Positions 34,046 to 41,661 of a DNA stretch of 64,000 nucleotides are shown piece by piece. The number at the start of each line of letters is the position of its first letter. Positions within the stretch are counted from its first letter, which is position 1. A model generated the notes under the pieces. The model worked only from the letters and a program-made list of their open reading frames with translations, was not told the DNA's origin and searched no databases. The position numbers and the translations under genes are program-made. The stretch is taken from contig NZ_DAXW01000009.1 of assembly GCF_002506585.1 (NCBI RefSeq), positions 260,346-324,345 on the forward strand, given 5' to 3'. The DNA comes from Methanoculleus sp. UBA430. GTDB taxonomy: Archaea > Halobacteriota > Methanomicrobia > Methanomicrobiales > Methanoculleaceae.

Positions 34046-34132
34046 ATGACGGCTGCGGATAACTCCTACCAGGAGCGCCTGCAGGCGCTCAAGAGGAAGG
34101 AGCGTACAGATCCGACCAAACAAAAGTATTAA
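34046..34132 (+). CDS. Possible very small protein (28 residues)
   Basis: A short frame after amzA gives Met-Thr-Ala-Ala-Asp-Asn-Ser-Tyr followed by a Lys/Arg/Glu-rich helix-like stretch. Only a weak ribosome site lies upstream and its end overlaps the AT-rich promoter-like AAGTATTAAAC of the next gene. It may be a real small basic protein or chance. The 166 bases between amzA and the stress protein gene contain nothing else. Confidence 0.25.
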   Translation: MTAADNSYQERLQALKRKERTDPTKQKY

Positions 34133-34165
34133 ACGAAACCTCCGGAAAACCTAGGAGTGATTTAC

Positions 34166-34708
34166 ATGGGATACTCTTCTGCCTTAATCCAGCGAAAGTA
34201 CAGAGATATCGTCGGGAGGCGCTATGAGTCGGTCCTCAAGGAGTACGGCGAGTTTCTGCTGGCCGACGAGGAGATGCTCGTCCCCGAGGTCCGGTCGATC
34301 CTGGTGCCGCTCGACCACTTCGTCCACGAGATCACCGATGAAGCCATCGACGTCCTCTCCGCCTACGATGCCACCATCTCGCTCGCCTACATCACCGATG
34401 CCGGGGTAGTCGAACTCGTTGAGCAGACGCTTGACCGTGCATCAATGGAGGAGTTCCAGGCAAAGAAAGAGGAGTACGGGCAGAAACTGCTCGAACGAGC
34501 CGTGGCAAAACTCGAAGAACACGGTTTTTCAACCCAGACAAGGATGTTTGTCGGGCATAAGGGCGACGATGTTGTCCTGATGGCGAAGAATCACGATATT
34601 GTCGCGCTCTCCCGGCGTTATGCCGATGGTGAATCGGCCGATCTCTCGATCAGCCCGACCGTCCTGCGCATCTGCCAGCGGGTGGAGATACCAGCTCTCA
34701 TCTACTGA
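34166..34708 (+). CDS. Universal-stress-like protein, N-terminally extended
   Basis: A 180-residue protein with a helical N-terminal extension (residues 1-42) and a Usp-like alpha/beta domain from residue 43 (Val-Arg-Ser-Ile-Leu-Val-Pro-Leu-Asp). The canonical ATP motif Gly-x2-Gly-x9-Gly-Ser is not visible near the end, so it may not bind ATP. AGGAGTGA precedes the ATG at 34166 by 5 nt. The gene lies 11 bases upstream of an ion antiporter gene, which is followed by a second Usp gene, so it likely modulates that antiporter. Confidence 0.7.
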   Translation: MGYSSALIQRKYRDIVGRRYESVLKEYGEFLLADEEMLVPEVRSILVPLDHFVHEITDEAIDVLSAYDATISLAYITDAGVVELVEQTLDRASMEEFQAKKEEYGQKLLERAVAKLEEHGFSTQTRMFVGHKGDDVVLMAKNHDIVALSRRYADGESADLSISPTVLRICQRVEIPALIY

Positions 34709-34719
34709 CAGGTGCGTGG

Positions 34720-36042
34720 ATGGATACGATTGCACTGATTGCAGTAGCGGTCTTTCTCTTCACCTACGCCCTCATCATCGACGAGCGGATCCACCGGGCA
34801 GTTGCCGCCATGATGGGAGCGGCGGTCGTCGTCTTCATCGGGATCGTTACCTGGGAGGGACTCCTCGAGCATATCGACTTCGGGACCATCTTCTTACTCC
34901 TCGGGATGATGATCATCGTCAATACCGCCCGTGGCAGCGGTCTCTTTGAGTATATCGCAATACGTACGGCGAAACTCGCAAAAGGGAGTCCTATCAGGGT
35001 CATGATCCTCTTTGCGATCGTGACCGCGGTCGTGAGCGCGTTCCTCGACAACGTCACCACGGTCCTCCTCCTCACCCCGATGCTCCTTTACGTCGCAAGG
35101 GTGATGAACCTCAACCCCGTCCCGTTCCTCGTCACGGAGATCTTCGCCTCCAATGTCGGCGGGGCCGCGACGCTCATCGGCGACCCGCCGAACATCATGA
35201 TCGCATCGTCAGCAGGACTGACGTTCAATGAGTTCCTGATTCACCTTGCCCCCATCATGGTCGTCGACATGGTGCTCCTCATCGGGCTGATGTACCTCAT
35301 CTACGGCCGATCCATGAAGGTGAGCCCGGATGAACGGCAGGAACTGGTCCGGACGCTCGACAGTCTCGATGAACGGGCAGCGATCGTCGACCGGTCGCTC
35401 TTCAACAAGTCGGTGGCCGTCATCGTCTTTGTGGTCCTCCTCTTCTTCATCCACGATCGGATCGGGGAGATTCTGCACGCCGTCCTGCCGTTCGTCGATC
35501 CGGCGATGGGGCTTGAACCTGCGGAGGTGGCCCTCATCGGGGCGGCGATCCTCCTCTTCTGGAGCAGGCAGTCCCCGGAGGAGATCTTTGAGAAGATCGA
35601 GTGGCCGGCCCTCTTCTTCTTCGGCGGGCTCTTCGTCATCGTCGGCGCCCTCGTCGAGACCGGGATCATCTCAAGCATCGCCCAGGTCATGGTCGAGAAC
35701 GTCGGATCGACCGGGGAGGCGATGTTCATCGTGACCTGGTTTGCCGCCATCGCCTCGGCGATCGTGGACAACATCCCCCTGACCGCGGCGATGATCCCGC
35801 TCATTCACGACCTGGGGGCGACAATGGACGTCTACCCGCTCTGGTGGTCCCTCGCCCTCGGTGCGTGTCTCGGCGGGAACGGCACCGCCATCGGTGCGTC
35901 AGCAAACGTTGTGGTCATCGGTATCGCCGAGCGCGAGGGGATCGGCATCACCTTCATCGACTTCCTGAAGGTGGGGATGCTCGTACTCTTCGTGACGGTT
36001 GCAGTAGGATTTGGAATACTCTGGCTGAAATTTGCGGTGTGA
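34720..36042 (+). CDS. ArsB/NhaD-family ion transporter (Na+/H+ antiporter-like)
   Basis: A 440-residue integral membrane protein with about eleven hydrophobic segments in two inverted halves. The key motif Asp-Asn-Val-Thr-Thr (near residue 111) and Gly-Gly-Ala-Ala-Thr-Leu-Ile-Gly-Asp-Pro-Pro-Asn (near 148) in the first half are mirrored by Asp-Asn-Ile-Pro-Leu-Thr (near 350) and Gly-Gly-Asn-Gly-Thr-Ala-Ile-Gly-Ala-Ser-Ala-Asn (near 386) in the second. This is the ion transporter superfamily pattern of ArsB, NhaD and the P protein. The substrate is probably Na+ or H+, inferred. Both flanking genes encode Usp domains. Confidence 0.85.
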   Translation: MDTIALIAVAVFLFTYALIIDERIHRAVAAMMGAAVVVFIGIVTWEGLLEHIDFGTIFLLLGMMIIVNTARGSGLFEYIAIRTAKLAKGSPIRVMILFAIVTAVVSAFLDNVTTVLLLTPMLLYVARVMNLNPVPFLVTEIFASNVGGAATLIGDPPNIMIASSAGLTFNEFLIHLAPIMVVDMVLLIGLMYLIYGRSMKVSPDERQELVRTLDSLDERAAIVDRSLFNKSVAVIVFVVLLFFIHDRIGEILHAVLPFVDPAMGLEPAEVALIGAAILLFWSRQSPEEIFEKIEWPALFFFGGLFVIVGALVETGIISSIAQVMVENVGSTGEAMFIVTWFAAIASAIVDNIPLTAAMIPLIHDLGATMDVYPLWWSLALGACLGGNGTAIGASANVVVIGIAEREGIGITFIDFLKVGMLVLFVTVAVGFGILWLKFAV

Positions 36043-36047
36043 ATGAC

Positions 36048-36497
36048 ATGAAGATTCTGGTGCTTATCGACGGTTCGAAGTGGAGCCAGAAAGCGGCTCT
36101 GCACGCGATTGGACTGGCAAAGCGGAAGAATGCCGAGGTGGTCCTCTTCTCGGTGCTGGATATCGCGGAGGCAAAAGCGATGACGTTCAACTTCTGCGCT
36201 CAGAGCGGCATCTGCGGGCAGTTGAAGGACTATGAGGGCAGGATCTGGAGGGACATGCATAAGAGCATCGAGGACGACCAGAACAGCCTCCTCTCCCGCT
36301 ACAAGGGGGAGAAGGTCCTGTGCTCGGGAAAGATTGTCGAGGGCAACGTCCGTGATGAGGTCGTCAGGGAGGCGAACACCGGTGCATACGGCCTGGTTGT
36401 CATGGGCGCGTTCGGCAAAAGCGGGAAGACCCGCATCAGTGCCCTGCTTGAAGAGATCGGAGGTGCGGTCAGACCGCCGTTGCTCGTCGTCCGATAA
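36048..36497 (+). CDS. Universal stress protein (UspA domain)
   Basis: A 149-residue single Usp domain. It begins Met-Lys-Ile-Leu-Val-Leu-Ile-Asp-Gly-Ser; the end has Val-Val-Met-Gly-Ala-Phe-Gly-Lys-Ser-Gly-Lys-Thr followed by Leu-Leu-Val-Val-Arg, close to the ATP-binding Usp motif. Extra Cys residues occur at about 48, 54 and 90. The ATG at 36048 is 5 bases after the antiporter stop, so it is cotranslated with the transporter. An oligo-T at 36505-36509 follows. Confidence 0.85.
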   Translation: MKILVLIDGSKWSQKAALHAIGLAKRKNAEVVLFSVLDIAEAKAMTFNFCAQSGICGQLKDYEGRIWRDMHKSIEDDQNSLLSRYKGEKVLCSGKIVEGNVRDEVVREANTGAYGLVVMGAFGKSGKTRISALLEEIGGAVRPPLLVVR

Positions 36498-36504
36498 CCT
36501 CCCT

Positions 36505-36509
36505 TTTTC
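36505..36509 (+). terminator. Oligo-T after the Usp-antiporter-Usp cassette
   Basis: CCCTTTTTCC lies 8 nt after the last Usp stop codon, a typical position for an archaeal terminator. Confidence 0.4.
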
Positions 36510-36600
36510 CAGCAGGATCTCAACCCCGCCCACATCTTTCTCTCACGCGAAGAACGACTTCCCCGGAAGTGCGACGGTTCAGGATCATGGGCCGAGGAGC

Positions 36601-36923
36601 CCCCCGACTTGAGTCGGGGGAGGAATCGGCCCCCCGCATATCCCGATACACTTTCACCCCGCAGGGACGCCCATTATGTCGGATGAGCACGAAGAGAGAT
36701 CTGGTTGCGCCGCAGAAGGCACGAAGCAGGAACCCTCTCCTGTGGATTACCGTTCCATGCGATTGGCGCAAACGACACCACAGTGCAGCGATCTTGCTGC
36801 CAGGGCCGCCGTCAACCGGCCTATTGCGGTCCGCTCCCCCGACGCCGGGGGAGAGGTGGAATCGCAAGCCTACAAAGAGCATGGTGCCACCCACGGCAGC
36901 ATGCCCCCGACTGAAGTCGGGGG
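36601..36923. mobile_element. Hairpin-bounded remnant, IS200/IS605-like or a derived small element
   Basis: Within the gene-free 36498-37175 stretch, two 20-nt hairpins of nearly the same sequence, CCCCCGACT-TG-AGTCGGGGG (36601-36620) and CCCCCGACT-GA-AGTCGGGGG (36904-36923), bracket about 320 bp. A third, CTCCCCCG-ACGC-CGGGGGAG, lies at 36834-36853. Such hairpins, followed by TAGTTGAC as here, are typical ends of archaeal IS200/IS605 (TnpB-type) elements. A plus-strand frame (36676-36930) ends within the right hairpin, as TnpB genes often do, but no conserved TnpB motif survives. It may be an internal deletion derivative. No transposase gene is present. Confidence 0.45.
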
Positions 36924-36961
36924 TAGTTGACAACGTGACAGGCCAGAGGGCAGGAGCGTGA

Positions 36962-36975
36962 GCACCGTTAGGTGC
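36962..36975. repeat. GCACC-GTTA-GGTGC hairpin, copy of the 14.5-15.0 kb repeat
   Basis: A 5-bp stem with a 4-base loop, flanked by GAG on both sides, the same as units at 14506-14519, 14760-14773 and 14894-14908. It shows the repeat family is dispersed. Confidence 0.55.
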
Positions 36976-37175
36976 GAGGAAAGAGTTCGAGCACCACGAG
37001 GCTGCGAGCCGCAGAGAATATGACATCCGGTTGATGAGGGGTGGCAGCCCTCTTCTCGGCTCGAGGCCTGAAGGCTTCTCAAACTCAGCCCATCGCACTT
37101 CGCGGACTTCTTCCGTGTATGACTTGCGCCTGTTCAGGCAAAGATGCGAAAGAAAAAGAGGGATTTTTCCCGGGT

Positions 37176-38000
37176 TTACTCGACCCGCTCAAGGTCGTCC
37201 GAGAGGTCTGCCGAGAGGTCGACCGTCCAGAAGTCGCCGCTCGCGGGGAACGCCATGGTGAAGTTCGTCGTGGTGTCAACCTGCGCGCTGCTGCCCGCAG
37301 GCACCATCATATCAAGCAGGTGCCCGCCGGCGGTGCGATCGGCAGTGATGAAGTGGAGATGGTAACCCGGGACGTTGATCCCTTCTGCGAGCGTCGGTGT
37401 CCAGAACCCGACGAAGGTCCCGGTGACATTCTCGAACGTAAAGACCGTCTGGTTTGCCGTCACGTCGACGAGCCGCGGATAGGGCTTTTCCTGGGCGGGC
37501 ACGCTCCGGGTCACCACCCGCGGGAAGGTGCCGTCCATCCGGATCGCATAAAAGAGGTTCTCGGAGGGGAGCTCCGCCTCCAGGCAGCGCCCGAGATCGG
37601 TCAGGTTCATCGGTTCATCGATCGTGACGGAGAGATCCGGGTCAAAGAACGTCGTGGCCGCAAACGGCGTCGTCGCATTCCCGGTGGCAGGGTAGGCCCG
37701 CCCATCAACCCGTACCAGGTACCATTCGCCGTCGATGCCGATCAGTTCTCCGTCGAGCCGATCGCCGCACCCGATCCCGAGATCCCCGTAGGTCGCGAGA
37801 TTGTCGTATGTCACACTCCCGTCATACGCGCCCTGCAGGAGTGCATCGATCGTCGAGACCTGAAAGAGTGTCTCCCGATCGACGTCATTGCCGGATACAG
37901 GCCCGGCAATGATGGGCGCGACCGCAAGGGCGACCCAGGCGCCGATGAGGAAGAAGACGACGGCAACGACGGCGCAAGGAAGCAATGCACGTTTAGCCAT
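37176..38000 (-). CDS. Alpha-acetolactate decarboxylase-like protein with membrane anchor
   Basis: A 274-residue protein with a hydrophobic N-terminal segment (residues 7-32) that would be a signal anchor, then a BudA-like domain. The zinc ligands His214, His216 (in Gly-Tyr-His-Leu-His-Phe-Ile) and His227 (in Gly-Gly-His-Leu-Leu) match the family. Acetolactate decarboxylase makes acetoin from 2-acetolactate. Extracytoplasmic location is unusual for this activity in a methanogen and makes the true substrate uncertain. It lies 10 bases downstream of the deaminase gene's stop and both are on the minus strand. Confidence 0.8.
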   Translation of the reverse strand: MAKRALLPCAVVAVVFFLIGAWVALAVAPIIAGPVSGNDVDRETLFQVSTIDALLQGAYDGSVTYDNLATYGDLGIGCGDRLDGELIGIDGEWYLVRVDGRAYPATGNATTPFAATTFFDPDLSVTIDEPMNLTDLGRCLEAELPSENLFYAIRMDGTFPRVVTRSVPAQEKPYPRLVDVTANQTVFTFENVTGTFVGFWTPTLAEGINVPGYHLHFITADRTAGGHLLDMMVPAGSSAQVDTTTNFTMAFPASGDFWTVDLSADLSDDLERVE

Positions 38001-38010
38001 GGAACTTCAC

Positions 38011-38445
38011 TCACAGCACCCCGATATCCTCGTACCAGAGCTGGGGATGAGCCTCGATGAACGCATACATCATTGTTTTGCAGATATCGAGATCAAGGTC
38101 GAGCACCTCGACCCCGTGGGACTCAAGGAATTCCCGTGCTCCCGGGAAGTTTGCCGACTCCCCTGCCACGACCTTCCCGATCCCGAACTGGACGGCTGCT
38201 CCGGCACAGAAGTAGCAGGGCATCAGCGTGGAGTAGAGGGTACACCCCGCGTAGTTCCGGATCCTCCCGACGTTTCTCAGACAGTCGATCTCGGCATGGA
38301 GCAGGGGATCGTTGCACTGGACACGGCGGTTCCGCCCCCTTCCGATGATCCGACCGCCGCGAACCAGCACCGCCCCGATGGGTATCCCACCTTCCTGCAA
38401 GCCCTCTTCCGCCTCTTCAATGGCACACTTCATGAATAAGTCCAT
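38011..38445 (-). CDS. Nucleoside/cytosine deaminase family protein
   Basis: A 144-residue zinc deaminase. The His-Ala-Glu motif at residues 50-52 supplies a zinc ligand and catalytic Glu; Pro76-Cys77-x2-Cys80 supplies the other ligands. The C-terminus (Phe-Ile-Glu-Ala-His-Pro-x-Leu-Trp-Tyr-Glu-Asp-Ile-Gly) resembles yeast cytosine deaminase rather than tRNA-specific deaminases. A free-base deaminase (cytosine or a related pyrimidine) is favoured, tRNA or guanine deaminase less so. A TATA-like TTTATATAG (about 38474-38482) lies some 30 nt upstream. Confidence 0.8.
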   Translation of the reverse strand: MDLFMKCAIEEAEEGLQEGGIPIGAVLVRGGRIIGRGRNRRVQCNDPLLHAEIDCLRNVGRIRNYAGCTLYSTLMPCYFCAGAAVQFGIGKVVAGESANFPGAREFLESHGVEVLDLDLDICKTMMYAFIEAHPQLWYEDIGVL

Positions 38446-38472
38446 CTGACATTCTCCCGGGACGCTACTCTT

Positions 38473-38483
38473 ACTATATAAAT
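38473..38483 (-). promoter_or_regulatory. TATA box of the deaminase gene
   Basis: ATTTATATAG on the minus strand, about 28-38 nt before the deaminase ATG. The remaining 345-base gap to the HEAT-repeat gene contains no gene I can support; another AT-rich box (GATTATAAACCC, near 38525) faces the plus strand. Confidence 0.5.
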
Positions 38484-38790
38484 GGAGCGCAACTGGTAGT
38501 CAAATACATGAAGTTGTTACTAGATTATAAACCCATATGGGACGAAGGCCGCATACCCGGGCTATGATAGGCAGGATGGCCTTCCTGGTGGAGGGTACCA
38601 CCTCTGATGGGAAAGTGAACGGCCGGGACCGCATCATAGAATGTCCGGCAAGGTTGAATGGTTCTGGAAACAGGGCTCTGAAGAAATGCTCCATACAACC
38701 CCCGGCACTACCGGTTGCAGACCCCGAACACGATCTCGTATTTCGCGTGAGCCGTAATGGCCCGGCCGCTGGAGAGAGACGGCACCCCCG

Positions 38791-39333
38791 TCAGATGCTC
38801 GGGATCTCCCGCTCGGTCCCGAGCTCGTCGAGCGCCTGACGGGCAGCAAGCCTGACGTCGCGGTCGGCATCGCCAAGGAGGCGCGCCAGAGGTTCCCTGG
38901 CTCGCGGATTGCCTATCCGACCGAGGGCCCGTGCTGCCAATCTCCGGACCCGGGGCTTTGCGTCGTCGAGCGCCCGGATCAGCGGCTCGACAGCCCTGGG
39001 GTCACCGATGTTTCCGAGCGCCCACGCCGCCCCCGACCGGACCCAGGAACTCTCGTCCTCCAGGCCCCGTATCAGCGGAAGCACAGGTTCGCGTTCATCG
39101 AGGCTCCCGAGCGCTCTCGCCGCCTTCCAGCGGACATCGACATGCTCGTCCTCCAGCGCCCGGATTAGTGGCTGCACCGCACGGTGGTCCCCCAACTCTC
39201 CGAGAGCATCCGCGGCCCGCCACCGATCGTTGAGATCCCCGGACTCCAGCATCGAGAGATACCGATGAAGTTTCTCCTCCCTGCTGAGGATCTCGACCTC
39301 TCCCCCCGGCAGCAGCGAATCCTTCCCCGCCAT
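38791..39333 (-). CDS. HEAT-repeat (PBS lyase-like) protein
   Basis: A 180-residue protein made of about five 31-residue repeats of two helices each, with the recurring pattern Ala-Ala-x-Ala-Leu-Gly-x-Leu/Ile-Gly-Asp-x-Arg-Ala-Val-x-Pro-Leu-Ile-x-Ala-Leu-x-Asp. It belongs to the PBS lyase HEAT-like group; such proteins are scaffolds for protein binding and not usually lyases in archaea. The start at 39333 has GAGGTGG 5 nt upstream; an in-frame ATG at 39351 is an alternative. It stands alone. Confidence 0.85.
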   Translation of the reverse strand: MAGKDSLLPGGEVEILSREEKLHRYLSMLESGDLNDRWRAADALGELGDHRAVQPLIRALEDEHVDVRWKAARALGSLDEREPVLPLIRGLEDESSWVRSGAAWALGNIGDPRAVEPLIRALDDAKPRVRRLAARALGRIGNPRAREPLARLLGDADRDVRLAARQALDELGTEREIPSI

Positions 39334-39440
39334 AGGCCACCTCGCGGCCATCTTGAACCGCCGGAGTATAAGGTTTTGCCCCGGCAGGGGAGACGCTCCC
39401 GTGAGGTGCATTTTTCTACTTTCCCGGCCATCTCCATAGT

Positions 39441-39866
39441 ATGGAGAGTCCGACCGGCACACTGGAGGGTACGGCGTTCCCGCCGGACCTGGAACGCCTC
39501 GGTATCGTCCTGGGAGCGAAGATCGACATCAGAGAACTCGATAACCTGGGAAAGCGTCACAACTTCCAGGTCTTCCTCTATTTTGAGGAGGATCTGGCCC
39601 GGTCTTCCACGCTCCGGAAAGACCTGCAGGAGTACGGTGACGTTCCGGACCTCGAGCGCCCGTTCATCAGGCTGGATGCGTTCCTCCGATTTGCCAGCGA
39701 GTCGGACCCACTCTTCACCCGGCGCCTGGATGAACTTCCGCTGGTCATCGAGGTCGTCGCCTACGGGGAGATCACGATGCAGGAGGGGAAACTCCTGCCA
39801 TACGTCAAAGGAGTGATGCCGTTCCTTGACGAGCTCACGATGGAGGAGACGCCGGGCGCCTCCTGA
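39441..39866 (+). CDS. Hypothetical acidic soluble protein
   Basis: A 141-residue protein, acidic and without membrane segments or clear motifs. Alternating hydrophobic stretches (Gln-Val-Phe-Leu-Tyr-Phe near residue 43; Pro-Leu-Val-Ile-Glu-Val-Val-Ala-Tyr near 100) suggest an alpha/beta fold. It is divergent from the HEAT-repeat gene (107-bp gap) and convergent with nadC. Codon usage matches the neighbours, so it is likely genuine. I do not recognise the family. Confidence 0.6.
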   Translation: MESPTGTLEGTAFPPDLERLGIVLGAKIDIRELDNLGKRHNFQVFLYFEEDLARSSTLRKDLQEYGDVPDLERPFIRLDAFLRFASESDPLFTRRLDELPLVIEVVAYGEITMQEGKLLPYVKGVMPFLDELTMEETPGAS

Positions 39867-39902
39867 ACCCCTCGCTCTTCTCCCGGGCGCCGCCGGCACC
39901 GG

Positions 39903-40757
39903 TCATAGGATCCTGACTGTGCCCGCTCCCGCAAGGATGTCCAGACTCACGTCGAAGTTCCTGACCGTATGGGTGAGCGCACCCATGCTGATAATATCGA
40001 TCCCTGTCGCGGCATACCCGGCAAGGTCACCGGCGGCAACCCCCCCGGAGACCTCCAGAGTCACCCCCTCCCGGAGACCCCGCCCGGCGAGTACCCGGAC
40101 GACCTCGCTGACCGCGTCCGGCCTCATGTTGTCAAGCAGAATAAGGTCAGCATCGGCCTTTGCAGCCGTGACGGCGTCCTCGACCGTCTCAACCTCCACC
40201 TCGACCAGCCGGTAGAGGCTCTGCTGCTTCGCCCTCCGGATAGCTTCGGGGAGCGGCACCAGCGCGAGGTGATTGTCCTTGATCAGGACCATATCCGAAA
40301 GAGTCCAGCGGTGCGGGTCGCCCCCGCCGAGCACCACCGCCTTCTTGTCCAGCACCCGCAGTCCCGGAGCGGTCTTCCGGGTCGCGGCAACCCGCACCTC
40401 CGGTGAAACCGCCCGGACGGTATCGACCGCCTCCCGGGTCCGGGTCGCAATCCCGCTCATGCGCCCGATGATGTTGAGCGCCGTCCGCTCCACGAGAAGG
40501 ATCGCCTGCGCCGGCCCGTCGAGTTCGAGGAGGGTCGCTCCCGGGGCGACCGCTCTGCCGTCAACGGAACGCTCACGAACCGTGACCCCGAAGTGCTCAA
40601 AGAGCGCCCGCGCCTCGGCGAGACCCGCGACGGTCCCGGAGTCTTTTGCCCGGATCACCGCCCGACAGACAATGTCGGGGACGATCGCTTCAGAGGTGGC
40701 GTCGCCCCACGGCGCATCCTCCCGGACGAACCGGAGCAGGTCCTCGATAGAGATCAT
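39903..40757 (-). CDS. nadC: Nicotinate-nucleotide pyrophosphorylase (carboxylating)
   Basis: Quinolinate phosphoribosyltransferase, 284 residues. It starts Met-Ile-Ser-Ile-Glu-Asp-Leu-Leu with Glu-Asp-Ala-Pro-Trp-Gly-Asp-Ala-Thr near residue 11, and has Arg-Lys-Thr-Ala-Pro-Gly-Leu-Arg near residue 130, Gly-Gly-Gly-Asp-Pro-His-Arg near 145 and Val-Glu-Val-Glu near 190. It converts quinolinate to nicotinate mononucleotide. ATG 40757 is chosen, but a GTG at 40766 overlapping the nadA stop by 4 bp would add three residues. It is the last gene of nadX-nadA-nadC. Confidence 0.95.
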   Translation of the reverse strand: MISIEDLLRFVREDAPWGDATSEAIVPDIVCRAVIRAKDSGTVAGLAEARALFEHFGVTVRERSVDGRAVAPGATLLELDGPAQAILLVERTALNIIGRMSGIATRTREAVDTVRAVSPEVRVAATRKTAPGLRVLDKKAVVLGGGDPHRWTLSDMVLIKDNHLALVPLPEAIRRAKQQSLYRLVEVEVETVEDAVTAAKADADLILLDNMRPDAVSEVVRVLAGRGLREGVTLEVSGGVAAGDLAGYAATGIDIISMGALTHTVRNFDVSLDILAGAGTVRIL

Positions 40758-40762
40758 GCACT

Positions 40763-41659
40763 TCACGCACCGACGGCGATCATCCGCTCGATAACCCGCC
40801 GTGCCCGGTCCATGACCTCCGGGGAGAGGATGATCTCGTGCTCTTCGCGTTCGAGCGCCCGCCGGAGGTCGGGGATGGACGTCTTCTTCATATCCACGCA
40901 GACCGCCTCCGGTTTCTCATAAAAGACCCTGCCCGGGTAGAGCACCCGGAGGCGGGAGACCATCTCCCGTTCGGTGAAGACCGACCAGGGCTCGTTTCCG
41001 CCGGCGGCGGCATCCCGGACCATGCCCCCCGTGGAGACGGTCCGGTCGGCCTGCTCCTGGATCTCCGGCGGGCACTCCGGGTGACATACGATCATGCCGC
41101 CCCTTCCCCGTGCCGCTTCGGCATCGGCACGGGTAAACCCGGCGTGGACATAGCAGTGCCCGCCGGGGGGAACCGGGATGATCGTCTTTTCAGGGAGCTG
41201 CCGCTGGACGTATGCCGCAAGGTTTGCATCCGGCCCGAAGAGGATCGTATCGTTTGAGAGCGACGCCACGACCTGGACCGCGTTTGCAGAGGTGCAGGTG
41301 GTATCGGCGAGCGCCTTGACTTCCGCCGTGCTGTTGACATAGACCACTACGGCAGCATCGGGATGCTGCACCCGCGCCTCCCGGATCAGGTCCGGGGTCA
41401 GGAAGTCGGCGAGAGGGCACCCCGCATCCTCGACCGGGATGATGACCTTACGTTCCGGGTTGAGGATCTTTGCCGTCTCGGCCATAAACCGGACACCACA
41501 GATGACAATCAGGTCAGCCCTGGCTTCCTTTGCCTTCACCGCGATCTCAAGGCTGTCACCCACAACGTCGGCAAGCCTCTGGATCTCCAGGGGCTGGTAG
41601 TTATGCGCCATGACAACTGCATTCTTCCTGGCTTTAAGCGCACGGATCCTCTCTTCCAT
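40763..41659 (-). CDS. nadA: Quinolinate synthase
   Basis: A 298-residue 4Fe-4S enzyme condensing iminoaspartate with dihydroxyacetone phosphate. It begins Met-Glu-Glu-Arg-Ile and has Met-Ala-His-Asn-Tyr-Gln near residue 17, Asp-Ser-Leu near 35, Val-Asn-Ser-Thr-Ala near 108, and three cluster-ligand cysteines: Asp-Ala-Gly-Cys-Pro near residue 81, His-Pro-Glu-Cys near 196, and one near residue 258. The gene follows nadX by two bases between its stop and this ATG. In this operon NadX rather than NadB supplies iminoaspartate. Confidence 0.95.
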   Translation of the reverse strand: MEERIRALKARKNAVVMAHNYQPLEIQRLADVVGDSLEIAVKAKEARADLIVICGVRFMAETAKILNPERKVIIPVEDAGCPLADFLTPDLIREARVQHPDAAVVVYVNSTAEVKALADTTCTSANAVQVVASLSNDTILFGPDANLAAYVQRQLPEKTIIPVPPGGHCYVHAGFTRADAEAARGRGGMIVCHPECPPEIQEQADRTVSTGGMVRDAAAGGNEPWSVFTEREMVSRLRVLYPGRVFYEKPEAVCVDMKKTSIPDLRRALEREEHEIILSPEVMDRARRVIERMIAVGA

Positions 41660-41661
41660 CG

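Noticed and set aside
36676..36930. An 84-codon frame as a functional TnpB
   Set aside because: It is far too short for TnpB, and none of the RuvC motifs or the zinc-ribbon cysteines are present; only its end at the hairpin fits.
38537..38839. A 100-codon plus-strand frame between the deaminase and HEAT-repeat genes
   Set aside because: It runs into the HEAT-repeat gene on the opposite strand, has no ribosome site, and no protein-like pattern.
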